Under the pieces are notes generated by a model. It searched no databases. It saw nothing but the letters and a program-made list of their open reading frames with translations, and was not told the origin of the DNA. The position numbers and the translations under genes are program-made. Shown here in pieces: positions 5,922 through 9,068 of a stretch of DNA of 9,068 nt. The first letter of the stretch is position 1. Each line of letters starts with the position of its first letter. Source of the stretch: Acidobacteriota bacterium (GTDB lineage Bacteria; Acidobacteriota; Thermoanaerobaculia; Gp7-AA8); assembly GCA_003222375.1 (NCBI GenBank), contig QHVX01000157.1, positions 1 to 9,068 of the forward strand. Direction: 5' to 3'.

Positions 5922-6983
5922 ATGACAACGAAAAAGAACATCGTGCATGTCGTCGGCACCGGCACGATCGGCGAGCCGCTGATCGGCCTGTTCAATCAAT
6001 TCAAAGAGTGCTGGGGCGTCGACGAAGTCACTTTTCATAAGCGGACTCCGAGCGCGAACGACCGCGCGAAGGTCAATCAACTCCTCGATCATGGCGCGCG
6101 GCTGGCGACCGACGAGGAAGCTCGCGATGATTTTGCCGCTCTCGGGCACCGCGTCTCGTACACCACGGAAGAAGCGATCGAGCGCGCAACGGTCGTCGTC
6201 GACTGCACTCCGGCCGGCAACGAAAACAAATCCAAGTACTACGAGAAGATCAAAGGGCCGAAAGCGTTTCTGGCGCAAGGATCGGAGTTCGGATTCGGCC
6301 GTCCGTACGCGCGCGGGATCAACGATGAAGTTTGCGGACTCGATCAACGCTTCCTGCAGGTCGTGTCGTGCAACACGCACAACATCTCGGTGCTCCTCAA
6401 GACCCTCGGCTGGCAGAACGGCAAGGCGAATCTGAACGCCGGCCGCTTCGTCTGCATGCGGCGCGCGAATGACGTCTCCGACTCGAAGGATTTCATTGCG
6501 TCGCCCGAGGCCGGGAAACACGACGATCCCGACTTCGGGACGCATCACGCCCGCGACGCCTATCACCTCTTCCAAACCCTCGGCGAAAAGCTGAATCTTT
6601 TTTCATCCGCGATCAAAATCAATACGCAGTACATGCACACGCTGTGGTTCGATCTGGAGCTCGGTTTCGACACGACAGCCGAAGAAGTGAAGTCCGCTTT
6701 TCGGAAAAACACGCGGATCGCGGTGACACATCGCCGATCCGTCAATCAGATCTTTTCCTTCGGCCGCGATCACGGCTATTTCGGCCGGATCTTTTCGCAG
6801 ACCGTGATTCCGCTGTCGACGGTCAGCGTGCCGCATCCGCGAAAGGTCGTCGGCTTCTGCTACACGCCGCAGGACGGAAACTCGCTGCTGTCATCGGTGG
6901 CCGCAACGCTTCGCTATCTCGACGCCAGCAAACTCGAAGAGCGCCTCGACGTTCTGCGGCCGTACATTTTTCGCGAGATTTGA
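5922..6983 (+). CDS. Type II (archaeal-type) glyceraldehyde-3-phosphate dehydrogenase-like protein
   Basis: 353 residues. An N-terminal Rossmann fold has the dinucleotide loop VGTGTIGEP (11-19), followed by VVVDCTPAGNENKSKYY (91-107), which matches the archaeal 'DIVVDATP.G...KN...Y' segment. Catalytic Cys is C150 in VVSCNTHNI (archaeal VVSCNTTGL). Substrate-site Arg pair RR (180-181) in CMRRANDVSD matches RRAADP, and the His pair HH (208-209) in GTHHARDA matches SHHGPD. YMHTLWFDLEL (237-247), FGRDHG (280-285) and the C-terminal 'D.NSLLSSVAATLRYL' also align with archaeal GAPDH from memory. These features indicate an NAD(P)-linked aldehyde-phosphate dehydrogenase of class II, unlike the bacterial GapA type. 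A segment around residues 40-80 differs, so substrate or cofactor preference is uncertain. It is the first gene of a tight + strand cluster, with GAGAGA just before the ATG as a weak ribosome-binding site. Confidence 0.8.
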   Translation: MTTKKNIVHVVGTGTIGEPLIGLFNQFKECWGVDEVTFHKRTPSANDRAKVNQLLDHGARLATDEEARDDFAALGHRVSYTTEEAIERATVVVDCTPAGNENKSKYYEKIKGPKAFLAQGSEFGFGRPYARGINDEVCGLDQRFLQVVSCNTHNISVLLKTLGWQNGKANLNAGRFVCMRRANDVSDSKDFIASPEAGKHDDPDFGTHHARDAYHLFQTLGEKLNLFSSAIKINTQYMHTLWFDLELGFDTTAEEVKSAFRKNTRIAVTHRRSVNQIFSFGRDHGYFGRIFSQTVIPLSTVSVPHPRKVVGFCYTPQDGNSLLSSVAATLRYLDASKLEERLDVLRPYIFREI

Positions 6984-6986
6984 GTC

Positions 6987-7388
6987 GTGAGCCGCGGCGA
7001 AAAGGCGATCGTCGCGGGCGCGACGCTCATCCTGCTCATCGCATTCATCGCGAGGCTCTACACGCGGGGCGGACCGTATTTCCAGCGGCCGCTCACGATC
7101 GTCGATCACGTCGGTCCCGGAAAACATGAGACCCGCGACGCGCTGCTGCTGCTGCCGAAAGTCCGACCTCTCCTTCCTCGCGGCGCTCGCGTCACGTGCT
7201 TCGAGCCGGGCAATCGCGACACGATGCCGGACTTTTTCGCGGCCGTCGGACAACTGCCGCGGCAGATCGTCGTCTCGCCGAACGGCGATCTTCCCGAGTA
7301 CGTCATCGCGATACGGCAGCCGTTCACGAACACGTCGTATCGCGTCATTGCTCAGTTTCCGGAGGGACGCCTGTACCGTCGTGACTGA
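6987..7388 (+). CDS. Small membrane-anchored protein of unknown function
   Basis: 133 residues from GTG at 6987, three bases after the GAPDH-like stop. One hydrophobic segment (about 7-23, IVAGATLILLIAFIARL) follows a short charged N-terminus, suggesting a signal anchor. The rest (about 110 residues) would then be outside the cytoplasm, with segments ALLLLPKVRPLLPRGARVTCF, MPDFFAAVGQLPRQIVV and PEYVIAIRQPF. I do not recognise a family. Its end overlaps the next gene's GTG start by eight bases, so the two are probably translated together. The fold suggests an accessory soluble domain for the neighbouring GT-C-like membrane protein, since such enzymes often carry a periplasmic C-terminal domain. 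This is inference from position only. Confidence 0.72.
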   Translation: MSRGEKAIVAGATLILLIAFIARLYTRGGPYFQRPLTIVDHVGPGKHETRDALLLLPKVRPLLPRGARVTCFEPGNRDTMPDFFAAVGQLPRQIVVSPNGDLPEYVIAIRQPFTNTSYRVIAQFPEGRLYRRD

Positions 7389-8598
7389 CATTCTTTGGAT
7401 CGCCGGCATCCTCGTTTTGATCTTCCCCGGAATGATTCTGTGGCGGCTGCCCGAGGTCCAGCGTCTCGATCTTCCGGCGCGACTCTCGATCGCGCTCGCC
7501 GGCGGAATCGCGACCGTCACAGCGATTCTGTACCTCTACAACTTCGTGCACCTGCCGTGGACGCGATTCACGGTGGGCGTCCCGCTGATCGCTTGCGTCA
7601 TCCTGAGCGGAGCGAAGGATCTCCGCCGCGGAGATGCTTCGCCGTCTCCGCGGCTCAGCATGACGACCATCCTCATCTTCGTCGCGCTGACGATTTACGG
7701 CGTCGCGACCGCGCGCGAAACATGCGGGGACCTCATCTACTTCTGGGGACCGAAAGGTCAGCGCTTCCACTACGCCGGCGCAATCGACACGGGATTTCTC
7801 GGATTTCGCGACTACTACCTCATGCATTCCGACTACCCGCCCCTGGTGCCGCTCCTCTACGCGTGGGGTTCGCTCGTCGCGCACCGATTCTCGTGGTGGG
7901 GAGCGCTGTTCCTGATGCCGATCCTTCTTCTCGCGACCGCATTCGCTCTTCGGGGACTCGCGCGCAACGGCTGGTACGCGGCGCTTCTGACCGCAATTCT
8001 GGCGTACGGGTTCGCGATCGGGATGGTCGGCGGTGCGGCCGATCCGGTGCTATTGTTTTTCGAAGTCATCGCGATCGCGGCGCTGACATTTGATTTCGAG
8101 GTTCTCGCCGCAATCGCGCTCGCGGCGGTTGCATTTACAAAAGTCGAAGGCGTGGTCTTCGTCGCGATCGCAGCGTTTGCTTACCTCGTCACGCGACGGA
8201 GGCTCGCGAAGTCGATCCTCATTCCGTTGCCGGCCGCGATTCTTATCGGATGGTGGATTGCTTTCGCATCGGGCAATCATCTGATCGATTCCTACGGTCT
8301 CGCACGCGGCTCAATTCATCTCGATCTCTTCGGTGCCGTCGTTGGCGAGACCATCAGGCAAGCGAGCTACAAGATCGCGTACGTTCCATGGCTCGCGACC
8401 CTCATGCCGCTTGCGATGCGTCGCAATTTTGGCCGCGCGTGGCTGCCGATCATCGTCGCCGCGGGAACTTTTCTGTCGACGCTCTTCTACTACCTGCACG
8501 CCGCCAGTCCCTCGTGGTGGATCGAAGCCTCGGCGCAGCGCGTGCTCCTCACTCCGCTGGCCTGTCTGGTGGTTGCCTCAGCCGCGACGAGTGAGTAG
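7381..8598 (+). CDS. Multi-spanning GT-C-like (glycosyltransferase 39/ArnT-like) membrane protein
   Basis: 405 residues from GTG 7381 (MTDILWIAGILVLIFPG). The frame stays open further upstream, but that part is antisense-like shadow over the preceding gene. A GGAGGG lies 14 bases upstream. About ten hydrophobic segments span it, starting near 4-21, 35-53, 62-75 and 95-109, and ending near 355-372 and 387-402. After the early helices comes a long loop with D117 in GDLIYFWGPKGQRF and HSDYPPLVPLLYAW (149-162). The acidic residue plus D-Y-P-P pattern is typical of polytopic sugar transferases using lipid-phosphate sugars. Sugar and acceptor are unknown. Residues about 73-95 (VILSGAKDLRRGD...SMT) are encoded by an inserted palindromic genomic repeat. 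It sits between a small membrane protein and accD. Confidence 0.78.
   Translation: MTDILWIAGILVLIFPGMILWRLPEVQRLDLPARLSIALAGGIATVTAILYLYNFVHLPWTRFTVGVPLIACVILSGAKDLRRGDASPSPRLSMTTILIFVALTIYGVATARETCGDLIYFWGPKGQRFHYAGAIDTGFLGFRDYYLMHSDYPPLVPLLYAWGSLVAHRFSWWGALFLMPILLLATAFALRGLARNGWYAALLTAILAYGFAIGMVGGAADPVLLFFEVIAIAALTFDFEVLAAIALAAVAFTKVEGVVFVAIAAFAYLVTRRRLAKSILIPLPAAILIGWWIAFASGNHLIDSYGLARGSIHLDLFGAVVGETIRQASYKIAYVPWLATLMPLAMRRNFGRAWLPIIVAAGTFLSTLFYYLHAASPSWWIEASAQRVLLTPLACLVVASAATSE
7597..7664 (+). repeat. Dispersed palindromic repeat (CATCCTGAGC type) inside a coding sequence
   Basis: 68-bp imperfect palindrome. Outer arms GTCATCCTGAGC (7597-7608) and GCTCAGCATGAC (7653-7664) pair with one mismatch. 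Inner arms GCGAAGGATCTCCGC (7612-7626) and GCGGAGATGCTTCGC (7628-7642) also pair with one mismatch. The pattern 'GTCATCCTGAGC..AGCGAAGGATCT ... AGATGCTTCG..CTCAGCATGAC' is a well-known dispersed intergenic repeat in many uncultured soil-type bacterial genomes. Its usual spurious translations VILSGAKDL and RHPERSEGS both occur here in two frames. Here it is in frame within the GT-C-like gene and introduces no stop. Confidence 0.85.
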
Positions 8599-8610
8599 AG
8601 TCGCCGTCCG

Positions 8611-9068
8611 ATGGCCTGGTTTCGCAAGGAGAAGAAGCCGAAGGAGCCCACCGAGAAGCAGGTCACGATCCCGGAAGGTCTTTGGATCAAGTGCGACGAA
8701 TGCAAGGAGATCGTGTACCGCAAGGAAGTCGAGCAGAATCTGAGCGTCTGTCCGAAGTGCGGCTATCACTTCCGCCTCAGCGCACGCGAGCGATTCGACG
8801 TTCTGTTCGACGATAAATCGTACAAGGAATTCGCCGACAAGATCCGATCGAGCGATCCACTCGAGTTCCGCGACACGAAACGCTATCGCGACCGCCTGAA
8901 GGTCTACGAACAGCGGGTCGGCAAGGGCGACGCCGTGTTGTGCGCCGAGGGGAAGCTGGACGGGATGAACGTGGTGATCTGCGCGATGGAGTACAACTTC
9001 ATGGGCGGATCGATGGGTTCGGTCGTCGGTGAAAAAATCACGCAGGCCATCGAGCGGGCAGTCGAAAA
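8611..9068 (+). CDS. accD: Acetyl-CoA carboxylase carboxyltransferase subunit beta, N-terminal part
   Basis: Partial gene cut by the right window edge, 152 codons visible. It supplies malonyl-CoA for fatty acid synthesis, as the beta half of the carboxyltransferase with AccA. MAWFRKEKKPKEPTEKQ is the usual basic leader. A zinc ribbon follows with C28, C31 (WIKCDECKEIVY) and C47, C50 (SVCPKCGYHF). The start of the crotonase-fold carboxyltransferase domain is RLSARERFD, DPLEF, Y..RL, GDAVLCAEGKLDGMNVVICAMEYNFMGGSMGSVVGEKI. ATG 8611 was chosen because it matches the family N-terminus. It lies 12 bases after the preceding stop, and the ribosome-binding site is weak. Nothing visible is abnormal. 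Confidence 0.96.
   Translation, partial: MAWFRKEKKPKEPTEKQVTIPEGLWIKCDECKEIVYRKEVEQNLSVCPKCGYHFRLSARERFDVLFDDKSYKEFADKIRSSDPLEFRDTKRYRDRLKVYEQRVGKGDAVLCAEGKLDGMNVVICAMEYNFMGGSMGSVVGEKITQAIERAVE

Noticed and set aside
5872..5928. ATG at 5928 as the smpB start
   Set aside because: It would overlap the divergent gene's start codon and make the protein longer than typical SmpB. The family sequence starts after ATG 5871.
5892..6575. 227-codon - strand open frame opposite the GAPDH-like gene
   Set aside because: The + strand frame carries the conserved catalytic motifs, and the reverse frame shows none.
7126..7380. N-terminal extension of the GT-C-like frame upstream of GTG 7381
   Set aside because: The extension is Ser/Arg/Cys-rich (MRPATRCCCCRKSD...), overlaps the better-supported 133-residue gene in another frame, and hydrophobic protein begins only at 7381.

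Overview
The window is GC-rich, densely coded bacterial DNA. It carries lpxC, so the organism makes lipid A and has a Gram-negative type envelope. The order lpxC, DUF4390, ntrY, ntrX, the dispersed CATCCTGAGC-type repeat and the divergent, archaeal-type GAPDH homologue fit an uncultured Acidobacteriota-like lineage. That placement is inference from gene content, not from a marker-gene tree.

Layout. (1) 1-127: the C-terminal end of an S9-family serine peptidase on the + strand. It converges on a tRNA-Gly(GCC) gene on the - strand (163-238), and a compact GC hairpin between them can end transcription from both sides. (2) 239-352: a short intergenic region packed with 8-bp units (GGTTGCTN / AGCAACCN), two blocks of which form a large imperfect inverted repeat. 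(3) 353-5247, all - strand: lpxC, a DUF4390 secreted protein, an NtrY-type membrane histidine kinase and an NtrX-type sigma-54 response regulator. The last three are translationally coupled by stop/start overlaps (ATGA and TGATG), so this reads as one operon linking lipid A synthesis to a two-component system. (4) 5248-5406: the lpxC upstream region, with a smpB-end hairpin, an AT-rich palindrome and a possible -24/-12 (sigma-54) element. (5) 5407-5871: smpB on the - strand. It diverges from (6) 5922-9068 on the + strand: a type II (archaeal-type) GAPDH-like gene, a small single-pass membrane protein, a multi-spanning GT-C-like membrane protein and the start of accD. These four are almost touching and probably form one transcription unit.

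How they work together. LpxC commits UDP-acyl-GlcNAc to lipid A, AccD supplies malonyl-CoA for the acyl chains, and the GT-C-like protein may handle a lipid-linked sugar, so envelope biogenesis is a shared theme. NtrYX probably senses an envelope or metabolic state, and NtrX could feed back on its own operon.

No wholly new multi-gene system is evident. The most notable points are a palindromic genomic repeat inserted in frame inside the GT-C-like gene, the archaeal-type GAPDH homologue, the octamer inverted array beside the tRNA, and the layered palindromes upstream of lpxC. No gene-free stretch exceeds about 160 bases.
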